This document shows, piece by piece, positions 43,971 through 53,959 of a DNA stretch of 64,000 nucleotides. Each line of letters begins with the position of its first letter. Position 1 is the stretch's first letter. Made by a program: the position numbers and the translations under genes. Source of the stretch: Pseudomonas sp. LFM046 (GTDB lineage Bacteria > Pseudomonadota > Gammaproteobacteria > Pseudomonadales > Pseudomonadaceae); assembly GCF_000949385.2 (NCBI RefSeq), contig NZ_JYKO02000001.1, positions 5,043,503 through 5,107,502 on the forward strand, written 5' to 3'. Under the pieces are notes generated by a model that was given only the letters and a program-made list of their open reading frames with translations, did no database searches and had not been told where the DNA came from.

Positions 43971-44792
43971 ATGAACAACAATAAAGCCCTTGTCCTGACC
44001 CTCAGTGCTGTACTTGGCTCGACCCTGGCGCTCACCGCGCAGGCTGACAAACTCGACGACATCATCGAATCCGGAAAGCTGCGCTGCGCGGTCACGCTCG
44101 ACTTCCCGCCCATGGGTTTCCGTGACGAAAACAACGCCCCGGCCGGCTTCGATGTCGATTACTGCAACGACCTCGCGAAAACCCTGGGCGTGGAAGCCGA
44201 AGTGGTCGAAACGCCCTTCCCCGACCGCATTCCCGCACTGGTTTCCGGCCGCGCCGACGTGATCGTCGCCTCCACCTCCGACACCCTGGAACGCGCCAAG
44301 ACGGTCGGCCTGACCATCCCTTACTTCGCCTTCCAGATGGTAGTGCTGACCCGCGACAACGCCGGCATCAAGGGCTACGACGACCTCAAGGGCCGCTCCG
44401 TCGGCGGGCCGGCCGGCACCTACGAAGCCATCGCCCTGGAGAAAGACGTCAAGCAGTGGGGAAATGACAAGGGCGCCTTCCACGCCTACCAGTCGCTGGC
44501 CGACGCCGTGCTTGCCCTGAGCCAGGGGCAGATCGACGCCACCACCGTGACCTCCACCGTTGCGTCCTCGCTGATCAAGTCCGGCAAGTACAAGGGCCTG
44601 ACCATCGCCGGCACCGCGCCGTATGACATCGATTACGTCTCCCTGGGCGCCAAGCGCAGCGAGTACGGCCTGCTCAACTACCTCAACCTGTTCGTCAACC
44701 ACCAGGTGCGCTCCGGCCGCTACCAGGAACTCTTCACCCAGTGGGTCGGCGGCGATGCGCCGGTGCTGACCGCCAACGGCGTTTACCGCTGA
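43971..44792 (+). CDS. amino-acid (hydroxyproline) ABC transporter binding protein
   Basis: A 273-residue periplasmic binding protein with signal peptide (ALVLTLSAVLGSTLALTAQA) and SBP_bac_3 motifs: GKLRCAVTLDFPPMGFRD, GFDVDYCNDLAKTLGVEAEVV, RADVIVASTSDTLERAK. Its place in the lhp locus indicates hydroxyproline as ligand. Codons 2-5 read AACAACAATAAA, a CA-rich candidate Hfq/Crc site. Two permease genes and an ATPase gene follow in the same direction. Confidence 0.88.
   Translation: MNNNKALVLTLSAVLGSTLALTAQADKLDDIIESGKLRCAVTLDFPPMGFRDENNAPAGFDVDYCNDLAKTLGVEAEVVETPFPDRIPALVSGRADVIVASTSDTLERAKTVGLTIPYFAFQMVVLTRDNAGIKGYDDLKGRSVGGPAGTYEAIALEKDVKQWGNDKGAFHAYQSLADAVLALSQGQIDATTVTSTVASSLIKSGKYKGLTIAGTAPYDIDYVSLGAKRSEYGLLNYLNLFVNHQVRSGRYQELFTQWVGGDAPVLTANGVYR
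43974..43985 (+). promoter_or_regulatory. CA-rich motif at start codon, candidate Hfq/Crc target (binding protein)
   Basis: AACAACAATAAA directly follows the ATG. AAnAAnAAnAA-like runs overlapping the initiation region of uptake genes are typical Hfq/Crc targets. Confidence 0.45.
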
Positions 44793-44874
44793 CCGGTTGT
44801 TTTCCAACCGTCTGCCAAGCGCTAGGAACCGGCCGGTGGCGCAGCCCCGGCCCGGCTCCAGAGAGGAGTTTCAG

Positions 44875-45540
44875 ATGTTCGATTACACCTTTCACTGGCG
44901 ATCCGCCTTCCTCGCCCTGCCGGAAATGCTCGGGGGCGCCCTGGTAACCCTGGAGATCGCCGTCGTGTCGATGCTGCTCGGCACGGCCATCGCCATCGGC
45001 CTCGCCCTCGGCCAGCAATCCGGCAGCCGCCCGGTCAAGGCGGTCGCCACGGCCTGGGTCTCCATCGCCCGCAATACCCCGGCGCTGTTCCAGGTCTACA
45101 TCCTGTACTTCGGGCTGGGCGCCTTCGGCCTGCACATGGGGTCCTGGGCCGCGTTGCTGGCCGGCATCACCTTCAACAATGCCGGCTACCTGGCCGAGAC
45201 CTTCCGTGGCGGGCTCAACGCCGTGCCCCATACGCAAATGCGCGCGGCGCGCTCGCTGGGCATGGGTGCCTTCCAGGCCTACCGGCTGGTGGTGATCCCG
45301 CAGCTCCTGCGGGTGGTGTTCTACCCACTGACCAACCAGATGGTCTGGGCGCTGCTGATGACCTCGCTGGGCGTGGTGGTCGGCATGACCAGCGACCTCA
45401 CCGGCGTTACCCAGGCGCTGAACGTGAAGACCTTCCGCACCTTCGAGTACTTCGCCCTGGCCGCCGCTCTCTACTTCGTCCTCGCCAAGCTGATCGTCCT
45501 CGGGGCGCGGCTGATGGCCTGGCGCCTGTTCCGCTACTGA
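44875..45540 (+). CDS. amino-acid ABC transporter permease, first
   Basis: A 221-residue polar amino-acid (HisMQ-type) permease with about five helices. The EAA loop is YLAETFRGGLNAVPHTQMRAARSLGMGAFQAYRLVVIPQLLR. The start at 44875 follows GAGAGGAG; an earlier in-frame ATG at 44797 is inferior. It pairs with the permease at 45551 to form the heteromeric channel. Confidence 0.92.
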   Translation: MFDYTFHWRSAFLALPEMLGGALVTLEIAVVSMLLGTAIAIGLALGQQSGSRPVKAVATAWVSIARNTPALFQVYILYFGLGAFGLHMGSWAALLAGITFNNAGYLAETFRGGLNAVPHTQMRAARSLGMGAFQAYRLVVIPQLLRVVFYPLTNQMVWALLMTSLGVVVGMTSDLTGVTQALNVKTFRTFEYFALAAALYFVLAKLIVLGARLMAWRLFRY

Positions 45541-45550
45541 GGAGCCCGGC

Positions 45551-46201
45551 ATGTATAGCTCTAGCTTTACCTGGAACGACATGCAGTTCCTTCTCCAGGG
45601 CGCCTGGACGACCCTCACGCTGACCGCCTGGGCCATGCTCATCGGCACGCTGCTGGGCGTTCTCTGCGGCCTGATCCGCGCCCTGCTGCCGCGCGCCAGC
45701 CTGCCGCTGGCCTGGGTACTGGACGTGTTCCGCAGCGTGCCGCTGCTGATCCAGTTCGTCCTGCTCAATGCCTTCAAGACCATCATCGAGCTGGACTGGA
45801 CGGCCTTCACCGTGGCCTGCGTGGTGCTCGGCACCTACGCCACCGCCTACTGCGCGGAGATCGTCCGGGGCGGCGTGCTGGCGGTGCCGCAGTCGACCCG
45901 CCGCGCAGCCCGCTCACTGGGCATGAGCCATACCCAGGACCTGCTGCACATCGTCCTGCCCATGGCCACGCGCGTCGCCTTCCCCGGCTGGATCAACCTG
46001 ACCCTGGCGGTCATGAAGGACACCTCGCTGGTGCTGTGGATCGGCATCGTCGAGCTGCTGCGCGCCTCGCAAACCATCGTCACCCGGCTGCAGGAGCCGC
46101 TGTTCGTGCTCGGCATCGCCGGCCTCATCTACTTCGTCATGAGCCTGGTGATCGCCCGCCTGGGCACCCAGCTGGAAAAAAGGTGGCAGGAAAATGATTG
46201 A
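45551..46201 (+). CDS. amino-acid ABC transporter permease, second
   Basis: A 216-residue HisMQ-type permease. The EAA loop reads YCAEIVRGGVLAVPQSTRRAARSLGMSHTQDLLHIVLPMATR. It follows the first permease by 10 nt with a GAGG site and overlaps the ATPase gene by 8 nt, indicating co-translation. Confidence 0.92.
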   Translation: MYSSSFTWNDMQFLLQGAWTTLTLTAWAMLIGTLLGVLCGLIRALLPRASLPLAWVLDVFRSVPLLIQFVLLNAFKTIIELDWTAFTVACVVLGTYATAYCAEIVRGGVLAVPQSTRRAARSLGMSHTQDLLHIVLPMATRVAFPGWINLTLAVMKDTSLVLWIGIVELLRASQTIVTRLQEPLFVLGIAGLIYFVMSLVIARLGTQLEKRWQEND

Positions 46202-46916
46202 GATCGACAACGTGCACAAATCCTTCGGCGCACTCGATGTGGTCAAGGGCGTCAGCCTGACCGTGAACAAGGGCGAGGTGGTTTCGATCATCGGCGGCTC
46301 CGGTTCCGGCAAGTCGACCCTGCTGATGTGCATCAACGGCCTGGAGCCGATCCAGGGCGGGCAGATTCGCGTGGACGGCACGGAGGTCCACGCCAAGGGC
46401 ACCGACCTGAACAAGCTGCGTCAGAAGATCGGCATCGTCTTCCAGCAGTGGAACGCCTTTCCGCACCTGACCGTGCTGGAGAACGTGATGCTGGCCCCGC
46501 GCAAGGTGCTCGGAAAGAGCCGCGAGGAGGCCGAGGAGGTCGCCGTGCGCCAGCTGACCCACGTCGGCCTCGGCGACAAGCTCAAGGTCTTCCCCAACAA
46601 ACTCTCCGGCGGCCAGCAGCAACGCATGGCGATTGCCCGCGCGCTGGCCATGTCGCCGGACTACATGCTGTTCGACGAAGCCACCTCGGCGCTGGACCCG
46701 CAGCTGGTGGGCGAAGTGCTGGACACCATGCGCATGCTCGCTGCCGAAGGCATGACCATGGTGCTGGTGACCCACGAAATCCGCTTTGCCCGTGATGTGT
46801 CGGACCGCGTGGCGTTCTTCCGCAACGGCCGCATCCACGAGATCGGCTCGCCGGAGCAGGTGATCGGCGCGCCGCAACTGCCCGAAACCGCTGACTTCCT
46901 GAAATCGGTGAACTGA
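46194..46916 (+). CDS. amino-acid ABC transporter ATP-binding protein
   Basis: A 240-residue ATPase of the polar amino-acid family: Walker [11 protein letters not shown]-loop [20 protein letters not shown], signature [15 protein letters not shown], Walker [13 protein letters not shown], switch His in VLVTHEI. It completes a binding protein, two-permease and ATPase importer for the hydroxyproline locus. Confidence 0.94.
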   Translation: MIEIDNVHKSFGALDVVKGVSLTVNKGEVVSIIGGSGSGKSTLLMCINGLEPIQGGQIRVDGTEVHAKGTDLNKLRQKIGIVFQQWNAFPHLTVLENVMLAPRKVLGKSREEAEEVAVRQLTHVGLGDKLKVFPNKLSGGQQQRMAIARALAMSPDYMLFDEATSALDPQLVGEVLDTMRMLAAEGMTMVLVTHEIRFARDVSDRVAFFRNGRIHEIGSPEQVIGAPQLPETADFLKSVN

Positions 46917-46917
46917 C

Positions 46918-47967
46918 ATGCGCAGCTCGAAAATCATTCATGTAGTCAGTTGCCACGCCGAAGGCGAAGTGGGCGATGTGATCGTCGGCGGCGTCGCACC
47001 GCCGCCCGGCGCCACCCTCTGGGAGCAATCGCGCTGGATCGCCCAGGATGAAACCCTGCGCAACTTCGTCCTCAACGAACCGCGCGGCGGCGTGTTCCGT
47101 CACGTCAACCTGCTGGTGCCGGCCAAGGACCCACGGGCGCAGATGGCCTGGATCATCATGGAGCCGGCGGACACGCCGCCCATGTCCGGGTCCAACTCGC
47201 TGTGCGTCGCCACCGTGTTGCTGGACAGCGGCATCCTGCCGATGACCGAACCACAAACCCGCCTGGTGCTGGAAGCGCCCGGCGGGCTGATCGAAGTCAC
47301 CGCCAACTGCCGCGATGGCAAGGCCGAGCGCGTGACCGTGCGCAACGTCCCTTCCTTCGCCGACAAGCTGGACGCCTGGATCGAAGTGGAAGGCATCGGT
47401 TCACTGCGGGTGGATACCGCCTATGGCGGCGACAGTTTCGTCATCGCCGACGCCAAGGGCCTGGGCTTCGCCCTGGCTGCCGATGAGGCCGCCGACCTGG
47501 TGGCCACCGGCCTGAAGATCACCCACGCGGCGAACGAGCAGTTGGGCTTCGTCCACCCGCTCAACCCGGATTGGGACCACATTTCCTTCTGCCAGATAGC
47601 CGCTCCCGTCACCCGCGAGCAGGGCATCGCAGGCGCGGCCAACGCCGTGGTCATCCGCCCCGGCAAGATCGACCGCTCGCCCTGCGGCACCGGCTGTTCA
47701 GCGCGCATGGCGGTGCTGCACGCCAAGGGCCAGCTGGAGCTGGACGAAGCCTTCATCGGCCGCTCCATCATCGGCTCGCAATTCCATTGCCGCCTCGAAG
47801 CCGTGACCGAGGTCGCCGGGCGCACCGCGATCATCCCCAGCATCAGCGGGCGCGCGTGGGTCACCGGCACTCACCAGCACCTGCTCGACCCCGGTGACCC
47901 CTGGCCCGGTGGCTACCGGCTCTCCGACACCTGGCCGCGCGACAGGGAGGGCGGCGCCACCCAGTAA
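46918..47967 (+). CDS. proline racemase superfamily protein with Ser/Cys active site
   Basis: A 349-residue member of the proline racemase fold. The second catalytic Cys is kept in [13 protein letters not shown], but the first position, Cys in racemases (MCGHGT), is Ser here ([13 protein letters not shown]). The family contains Ser/Cys variants with epimerase or 3-hydroxyproline dehydratase-like activity. It lies 1 nt after the ATPase stop and before the deaminase gene, the same order as PA1255-PA1254 of P. aeruginosa by memory. It may process another hydroxyproline isomer. Activity is not decided by sequence. Confidence 0.85.
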   Translation: MRSSKIIHVVSCHAEGEVGDVIVGGVAPPPGATLWEQSRWIAQDETLRNFVLNEPRGGVFRHVNLLVPAKDPRAQMAWIIMEPADTPPMSGSNSLCVATVLLDSGILPMTEPQTRLVLEAPGGLIEVTANCRDGKAERVTVRNVPSFADKLDAWIEVEGIGSLRVDTAYGGDSFVIADAKGLGFALAADEAADLVATGLKITHAANEQLGFVHPLNPDWDHISFCQIAAPVTREQGIAGAANAVVIRPGKIDRSPCGTGCSARMAVLHAKGQLELDEAFIGRSIIGSQFHCRLEAVTEVAGRTAIIPSISGRAWVTGTHQHLLDPGDPWPGGYRLSDTWPRDREGGATQ

Positions 47968-48093
47968 TGCGCCCCACACAACACCCCGAACCCCTGATCC
48001 ACCACAGCGCCCATCGTGGCGGGCGCGAACGGATTCGGCTGGCCGCCGCTGCTGCTGGCGAGCCGAACCCCACCCATAAGAACGGAGTTACCC

Positions 48094-49011
48094 ATGAGCA
48101 AGAAGGTCAACTGGAGCGGCGTATTCCCCGCAGTCACCACCCAATTCAACAGCGATTTCTCGGTGAACCTGGAGGAAACCCACAAGGTCATTTCCAACCT
48201 GGTGCGCGATGGCGTGTCCGGTCTGGTGGTGTGCGGCAGCGTCGGCGAAAACACCTCGCTGACCATCGAAGAGAAAATGGCCGTCACTGAAGTCGCCAAG
48301 GACGCCTCCGGCGGCCGCGTCCCGGTGATCTGCGGCATCGCCGAGTTCACCAGCGCCGGCGCCGCCAAGGTGGCCAGGGCCGTGGAGCAGGTCGGCGTCG
48401 ACGGCATCATGGTGATGCCCGCGCTGGTGTACTCCTCCAAGCCCCATGAAACCGCCGAGCACTTTCGCAGCGTGGCGCGTGGCACCGACCTGCCGGTGAT
48501 GGTTTACAACAACCCGCCCATCTACAAGAACGACGTCACTCCGGAAATCCTCATCTCCCTGGCCGACTGTGAAAACATCGTCTGCTTCAAGGACAGCTCC
48601 GGCGACACCCGCCGCTTCATCGACGTGCGCAATGAAGTGGGCGACCGCTTCATCCTCTTCGCCGGCCTCGACGACGTGGTGCTGGAGAGCATCGCCGTGG
48701 GCGCCCAAGGCTGGATCTCCGGCATGTCCAACGTATTCCCCAAGGAAGGCGAGACCATCTTCCGCCTGGCCAAGGCCGGTCGCTTCGCCGAAGCCATGCC
48801 GATCTACGAATGGCTGATGCCGATCCTCCACCTCGACGCCCGCCCGGACCTGGTGCAGTGCATCAAGCTCTGTGAAGAGATCGCCGGCCGTGGCAGCGCC
48901 CTGACCCGCCCGCCGCGCCTGGCCCTGCAAGGCGCCGACCGCGAGCACGTGGAGCGCATCATGGCCAAGGCCCTGGCCAACCGTCCGCACCTGCCGGACG
49001 TGGGTCTCTGA
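48094..49011 (+). CDS. lhpC: dihydrodipicolinate synthase-family lyase, probable pyrroline-4-hydroxy-2-carboxylate deaminase
   Basis: A 305-residue DapA-like Schiff-base TIM barrel: GVFPAVTTQF, CGSVGENTSLTIEEK, MVYNNPP with the catalytic Tyr, and Lys in ENIVCFKDSSGDTRR. In this context it should convert pyrroline-4-hydroxy-2-carboxylate to 2-oxoglutarate semialdehyde and ammonia. The next enzyme, 2-oxoglutarate semialdehyde dehydrogenase, is not in the window. The start has AACGGAG. Other DapA-family lyase activities cannot be excluded on sequence alone. Confidence 0.82.
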   Translation: MSKKVNWSGVFPAVTTQFNSDFSVNLEETHKVISNLVRDGVSGLVVCGSVGENTSLTIEEKMAVTEVAKDASGGRVPVICGIAEFTSAGAAKVARAVEQVGVDGIMVMPALVYSSKPHETAEHFRSVARGTDLPVMVYNNPPIYKNDVTPEILISLADCENIVCFKDSSGDTRRFIDVRNEVGDRFILFAGLDDVVLESIAVGAQGWISGMSNVFPKEGETIFRLAKAGRFAEAMPIYEWLMPILHLDARPDLVQCIKLCEEIAGRGSALTRPPRLALQGADREHVERIMAKALANRPHLPDVGL

Positions 49012-49018
49012 AGGAACA

Positions 49019-49042
49019 GCCGGCAGACCTGGTGCTGCCGGC
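49019..49042. terminator. possible terminator between convergent lhpC and PAP2 genes
   Basis: An 8-bp stem GCCGGCAG / CTGCCGGC with an 8-nt loop lies just past the lhpC stop. There is no long T tract, so efficiency is uncertain. Confidence 0.45.
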
Positions 49043-49104
49043 TCCCTCCGCGCCCGCTTCGCCCTATTCCCCTACCCCGATGCCGAATTCGGCACAGCCC
49101 GGCA

Positions 49105-50004
49105 TCAGGCGACCGACCCGCGCAGCGCTTGGGAATCCGGCTCTCGCGGCGCTGCCAGCAGCTTCAGGCGCACCAGCAGCCAGGGCATCACTGCGGCGAC
49201 GAACAGCCCCATCACCAGACCGCGAATGCCCTGCCAGAGCTGCGGATCGAACGGCCAGGCCGTCCCGGCCAGCTTCAGCACCTTCTGCAACAGGATGAAC
49301 GCCACGGCGCCAAGGGTGGCGGCCAGCAGCCGGCGCCAGACGACGACGTCGGCGGAGAACACCATCTGCCGGTAGCCGAACAGCACGCCGACCATCATCC
49401 CGGCCAGCAGCGGCACGTAGCTCGGCGGTACGCCCGGCCAGGTCAGCCAGGCGGTCGCGAAGACCAGCAGGATCAGCGCCAGGTGCCAGAGCCCGTGGGC
49501 CTCGCGCCACCCGCTCCAGTGCCGCACCCGGGCGAACGCCAGCAACGTGCCGGCGCCCAGCAGCGCACCACCCAGCACGTCTTCCACATCATGGGCCCCC
49601 AGGTAGAGGCGGCTGAAGATGATCCCGGCCACCACCACAGCGCAGACCGCCCAGACCCAGGCTCGTCGGACCTCGAAGGCCAGCCACAGCCAGATCACCA
49701 CGGCGATCTGCGCGTGGCCGCTGGGCAAGCCGAAGCTGTCACCCACCTCGTGGTCCATGCGCAGGGCGATGTCCGGGCGTGGGTCCTGCCAGTAATCCTT
49801 GAGCCAGGCGTTGAGCAGCGCGGTGACCGCCACCAGCACCAGCAGGCGCAGGAACACGCCGCGGTTCCAGACCCAGTAGCCCAACGGCAGGAAGAACAGG
49901 ATGAACTTCTCGTAGCCCAGCAGAGTGAAGAAACGCATTACCGGGGTCAGCGTGTCGCTACGCAGGGGCAACACCCAGTCCAGGCTGTGCAGCAGCTCGT
50001 TCAT
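49105..50004 (-). CDS. PAP2-family membrane phosphatase
   Basis: A 299-residue membrane protein with the three PAP2 motifs in order: KDYWQDPRP, PSGHAQIA, and SRLYLGAHDVEDV. The C-terminal half adds several helices (FATAWLTWPG, PLLAGMMVGVLFGY). The family removes phosphate from undecaprenyl diphosphate, phosphatidate or related lipids. It sits between the lhp locus and dxs, on the opposite strand. The start at 50004 is taken for the MNELLHSLDW N-terminus; longer frames are shadows. Confidence 0.88.
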   Translation of the reverse strand: MNELLHSLDWVLPLRSDTLTPVMRFFTLLGYEKFILFFLPLGYWVWNRGVFLRLLVLVAVTALLNAWLKDYWQDPRPDIALRMDHEVGDSFGLPSGHAQIAVVIWLWLAFEVRRAWVWAVCAVVVAGIIFSRLYLGAHDVEDVLGGALLGAGTLLAFARVRHWSGWREAHGLWHLALILLVFATAWLTWPGVPPSYVPLLAGMMVGVLFGYRQMVFSADVVVWRRLLAATLGAVAFILLQKVLKLAGTAWPFDPQLWQGIRGLVMGLFVAAVMPWLLVRLKLLAAPREPDSQALRGSVA

Positions 50005-50266
50005 GGACGGTCCTTGGGAATAAATGAAGGCGCCACAGATACTGCAGCGCCCCGGCCGGGGACAAGGGCCGATTCGGACAATCCGTGTCACCGGATCATC
50101 AATCGCCATGAAAGACGGGTATTTGGCGCGGCACAGTGGGCTGCGACAGGGGCCTGGAGGGTCTTCCCGACCAAAAGGTCAGCCGCCAACTGACACCACG
50201 TCTTGGGCAGCGAAAGGCGCATCAGGTAAACTGCGCCATCTTTTTTTGCCTATAACGATTCGCCTG

Positions 50267-52162
50267 ATGCCCACGACGTTCCACGAGATTCCCCGCGAAC
50301 GCCCTGTCACGCCCCTGCTTGACCGCGCGGCGACGCCGGACGAGCTGCGCCGGCTTGGCGAGGCGGAGCTGGAAACCCTGGCCGACGAACTGCGCCAGTA
50401 CCTGCTCTACACCGTCGGCAAGACCGGCGGGCACTTCGGCGCTGGCCTCGGCGTGGTGGAACTGACCATCGCCCTGCACTACGTCTACGACACACCCGAT
50501 GACCGGCTGGTCTGGGACGTGGGCCACCAGGCCTATCCCCACAAGATCCTCACCGGCCGCCGCGAGCAAATGGGCACCCTGCGCCAGAAGGACGGCATCG
50601 CCGCCTTCCCGCGCCGCGTGGAAAGCGAGTACGACACCTTCGGCGTCGGCCACTCCAGCACCTCCATCAGCGCCGCGCTGGGCATGGCGATCGCCGCCCG
50701 CATGCAGGGCTCCAGCCGCAAGTCCATCGCCGTGATCGGCGACGGCGCGCTGACCGCCGGCATGGCCTTCGAGGCGCTGAACCATGCCTCGGACGTGCAG
50801 GCCGACATGCTGGTGATCCTCAACGACAACGACATGTCGATCTCCCGCAACGTGGGTGGTCTGTCCAACTACCTGGCGAAGATCCTCTCCAGCCGCACCT
50901 ACGCGAGCATGCGCGAAGGCAGCAAGAAGGTGCTCTCGCGCCTGCCCGGCGCCTGGGAAATCGCCCGCCGCACCGAGGAATACGCCAAGGGCATGCTGGT
51001 CCCCGGCACCCTGTTCGAGGAACTGGGCTGGAACTACATCGGCCCCATCGACGGCCATGACCTGCCCACCCTGGTGGCCACCCTGCGCAACATGCGCGAC
51101 CTCAAGGGCCCGCAGTTCCTCCACGTGGTGACCAAGAAGGGCAAGGGCTTCGCCCCGGCGGAAGCCGACCCCATCGGCTACCACGCCATCACCAAGCTGG
51201 AGCCGATCAACGCCCCGGCCGCGCCGAAGAAGCCCTCCGGCCCGAAGTACTCCAGCGTCTTCGGCCGCTGGCTGTGCGACATGGCCGGGCAGGACCCGCG
51301 CCTGGTGGGCATCACCCCGGCGATGAAGGAAGGCTCCGACCTGGTGGCCTTCGCCGACCGTTTCCCCGATCGCTACTTCGACGTGGCCATCGCCGAGCAG
51401 CACGCCGTGACCCTGGCGGCCGGCATGGCCTGCGACGGCGCCAAGCCGGTGGTGGCGATCTATTCCACCTTCCTCCAGCGCGGTTATGACCAGCTGATCC
51501 ACGACGTGGCGGTGCAGAACCTCGATGTGCTCTTCGCCATCGACCGCGCCGGCCTCGTGGGCGAAGACGGCCCGACCCACGCCGGCAGCTTCGACCTCTC
51601 CTACCTGCGCTGCATCCCCGGCATGCTGGTGATGACCCCCAGCGACGAGAACGAACTGCGCCTGCTGCTCACCACCGGCTACCACTTCGAAGGCCCGGCG
51701 GCGGTGCGCTACCCGCGCGGCAGCGGCCCCAACGCGCCCATCGACCCGGCCCTGGCGCCGGTGGAAATCGGCAAGGGCGTGGTGCGCCGCAAGGGCGCCA
51801 AGGTCGCCATGCTGGTGTTCGGCGTGCAACTGGCCGACGCCCTGCAAGTGGCCGAAGGGATGGATGCCACGGTGGTCGACATGCGCTTCGTCAAACCCCT
51901 GGACGAAGCCCTGGTGCGCGAGCTGGCCGGCAGCCACGAGCTGCTGGTGACCATCGAGGAGAACAGCGTGATGGGTGGCGCCGGCGCCGCCGTCAGCGAG
52001 TTCCTGGCCCGCGAAAACCTGCTCAAGCCCGTACTGCACCTGGGCCTGCCGGACTACTACGTCGAGCATGCCAAGCCGGCGCAAATGCTCGCCGAGTGCG
52101 GCCTGAACGCAGCCGGTATCGAGGCGTCGATCCAGAAGCGGCTTGCCCTGATGGGCCAGTGA
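50267..52162 (+). CDS. dxs: 1-deoxy-D-xylulose-5-phosphate synthase Dxs
   Basis: A 631-residue thiamine-diphosphate enzyme making DXP from pyruvate and glyceraldehyde 3-phosphate, the first step of the MEP pathway. [24 protein letters not shown], the ThDP motif [16 protein letters not shown]...NDNDMSIS, catalytic Glu region [15 protein letters not shown] and the ending [24 protein letters not shown] are diagnostic. The ribosome site is weak; TATAAC at 50250-50255 may be a -10 box. It is separated from ispA by about 11 kb, whereas the two are adjacent in P. aeruginosa. A strong terminator follows. Confidence 0.97.
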   Translation: MPTTFHEIPRERPVTPLLDRAATPDELRRLGEAELETLADELRQYLLYTVGKTGGHFGAGLGVVELTIALHYVYDTPDDRLVWDVGHQAYPHKILTGRREQMGTLRQKDGIAAFPRRVESEYDTFGVGHSSTSISAALGMAIAARMQGSSRKSIAVIGDGALTAGMAFEALNHASDVQADMLVILNDNDMSISRNVGGLSNYLAKILSSRTYASMREGSKKVLSRLPGAWEIARRTEEYAKGMLVPGTLFEELGWNYIGPIDGHDLPTLVATLRNMRDLKGPQFLHVVTKKGKGFAPAEADPIGYHAITKLEPINAPAAPKKPSGPKYSSVFGRWLCDMAGQDPRLVGITPAMKEGSDLVAFADRFPDRYFDVAIAEQHAVTLAAGMACDGAKPVVAIYSTFLQRGYDQLIHDVAVQNLDVLFAIDRAGLVGEDGPTHAGSFDLSYLRCIPGMLVMTPSDENELRLLLTTGYHFEGPAAVRYPRGSGPNAPIDPALAPVEIGKGVVRRKGAKVAMLVFGVQLADALQVAEGMDATVVDMRFVKPLDEALVRELAGSHELLVTIEENSVMGGAGAAVSEFLARENLLKPVLHLGLPDYYVEHAKPAQMLAECGLNAAGIEASIQKRLALMGQ

Positions 52163-52186
52163 TCCGGCGTTCGACACGCTTCAAAC

Positions 52187-52214
52187 AAAAGGCCCGGCAA
52201 ATGCCGGGCCTTTT
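52187..52214. terminator. bidirectional terminator between dxs and hglS
   Basis: AAAAGGCCCGGC-AAAT-GCCGGGCCTTTT is a perfect stem with A/T tails on both sides, suited to stop dxs and the convergent hglS. Confidence 0.9.
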
Positions 52215-52237
52215 GCTTTGCGCCTGAGCGACGCGCC

Positions 52238-53635
52238 CTAGACCAGCGGTGGCAGGTCCAGGATTTCCGAGCATTCCAGCACCGAGCGGCGCTGGGTGTC
52301 GGCATACAGCTGCAGCTCATCCAGCACCGAAGCGCCCAGGGCGACATGGAATTCGGCCTGACTTGAGCTGATCCCGTAGCGGGATTGGGCGTTGTCGCCA
52401 AGGTTCGACTGGAAGATTCCAGCCGCGCTGACCGGCAGGAAGTCCTCGTAGACCAGCGGCTCGAAGCGCACATGACCCGCCTGGATCAGGCTTTCCAGAT
52501 CGCGGGGGCGGACCACGTCGCTGCGCGCCGCGATGCCTTTCTCCGTCACGAAGTAGCGGAAGTACGCCAGGCCCTGGCTGCGCATTTCCTCAAGGCTGTC
52601 GGGGAAATCACGGAAGCAATTCTCCAGCAGCTCGCCGTAGCGCTCGGCATTGCGCTCGTTGGGGAGTTCCTTCAGCGCCGCGCGCGCCATGTCCAGCAAG
52701 GTGTCGTACAGGGCACGGCCCTTGGGCGTCAGGGCTGCACCGCGCTGCTCGATCTCACCGAAGCGGGCGGTGTGACTGCCCAGCGGGCCCTGCTGCCCCA
52801 CGAAGGCGACCTTCTCCTGCAGCGCCTTGAAACTGGTCTGGCGCAACAGGATCGGGCATTTCCGGCGCGGCGGACCTTCCACCACTGCCTTCGGGGTGAT
52901 GCCCCGCTGCGGCATGCCGTCCTGAATCTGGTCGATATCCAGGGTTCGCGGCGTCAGGTGATTGATGTGCGGGCCCTTGAATGCCACCACATCGGCGATC
53001 AGACGGTGCTGGTCGTGCAGTTGCTGGTATTCCTCGGCGGTCACCGTCGCCTCGGTGTGCCAGCGGAAGGTTTCCAGGGCTTCCTTCACGAACGCGTCGG
53101 CGTCCTCGCTGTTCAGCCCGCCATCGCGCTCGAACTGGGCGATCAGCTCGCGGGCACGCGCGGTGAAGATGTCGCGCTTGGCCAGGATGCGTGCGGCCAG
53201 TTCGCGCAGTTCGGCGTTGTCGATCAGTTCCAGGCGGAGCAGCGAGGTGAACACGCGGAACGGGCTGACCTGCAGTGCATCCTCGTGAACCGCGCGGAAA
53301 GCGGTGGAATGGACCGGCACGCCCGCGCTGCCAAGGTCGTAGTAACCCACCGGCTGCATGCCCATCACGGCGAACAGGCGGCGAATGGTGGAAAGCTCGT
53401 CGGCCGTGCCCACCCGGATCGCGCCGTGGCGCTCCATGGACAGCCGCTGGATTTCGCCGGTCCGCCGCAGGTGTTCCGCGACGTCAGGGGCCTCGGCCAT
53501 GACCTTGTCGTTGATGTCCGCAACCAGCTGCAACAGGGTGCCGTAAAGGGGAACTTCTGTTTTGTACAGGTCGGACATGGCGCTGGAAAACCGCGCGCGA
53601 ATGTCGTCCGGGCTTACGAACCCCTGCTTGGTCAT
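52238..53635 (-). CDS. hglS: 2-oxoadipate dioxygenase/decarboxylase, HglS (DUF1338) family
   Basis: A 465-residue VOC-like Fe(II) enzyme. VPVHSTAFRA supplies a metal His and substrate Arg, GPHINHLTPRTLDID a second His region, and the length matches HglS of P. putida (about 464 residues). It turns 2-oxoadipate into D-2-hydroxyglutarate in D-lysine/pipecolate catabolism. It is divergent from an AmaA-like pipecolate oxidase gene; in P. putida hglS and amaAB are near neighbours. The aldehyde dehydrogenase amaB is not seen here. Confidence 0.85.
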   Translation of the reverse strand: MTKQGFVSPDDIRARFSSAMSDLYKTEVPLYGTLLQLVADINDKVMAEAPDVAEHLRRTGEIQRLSMERHGAIRVGTADELSTIRRLFAVMGMQPVGYYDLGSAGVPVHSTAFRAVHEDALQVSPFRVFTSLLRLELIDNAELRELAARILAKRDIFTARARELIAQFERDGGLNSEDADAFVKEALETFRWHTEATVTAEEYQQLHDQHRLIADVVAFKGPHINHLTPRTLDIDQIQDGMPQRGITPKAVVEGPPRRKCPILLRQTSFKALQEKVAFVGQQGPLGSHTARFGEIEQRGAALTPKGRALYDTLLDMARAALKELPNERNAERYGELLENCFRDFPDSLEEMRSQGLAYFRYFVTEKGIAARSDVVRPRDLESLIQAGHVRFEPLVYEDFLPVSAAGIFQSNLGDNAQSRYGISSSQAEFHVALGASVLDELQLYADTQRRSVLECSEILDLPPLV

Positions 53636-53821
53636 GGTGCTGCGAACTCCCTTGGATCAACGAATCAACGGATTTGGGCGGGCCATGGGTGGCGCCAGCC
53701 TGGAGGCGATTCTGCTCGGCTTCGGCGGCGTCGACAAACGACATATCTTCTGCACTTGATTCCTCCAGGGAATGAAGTCGCCCCACAAAAAGGGCGAGTC
53801 TGACGGGGCCTGCCCGCGCGA

Positions 53822-53844
53822 CATTCCGTTGTGGAATGACATTC
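53822..53844. promoter_or_regulatory. overlapping palindromes between hglS and amaA
   Basis: CATTCC-GTTGT-GGAATG followed by A-CATTC gives two overlapping inverted repeats in the 324-nt divergent gap 53636-53959. It is a candidate operator for the lysine-catabolism genes. No regulator gene is adjacent. Confidence 0.4.
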
Positions 53845-53959
53845 AGAGGATATTTCGGTTGTCCTGACCCTCCCGGACCCGCTAAACAGTCGTTCAGCTA
53901 GCACTAGACGGATGAGTCCTGCCCGCCGGGTTCGAGGACACCATCGACAGGATCGACTG

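Noticed and set aside
50222-52177. 651-codon minus-strand frame opposite dxs
   Set aside because: Composition typical of an antisense frame (His/Gly/Val-rich), and dxs is unambiguous.
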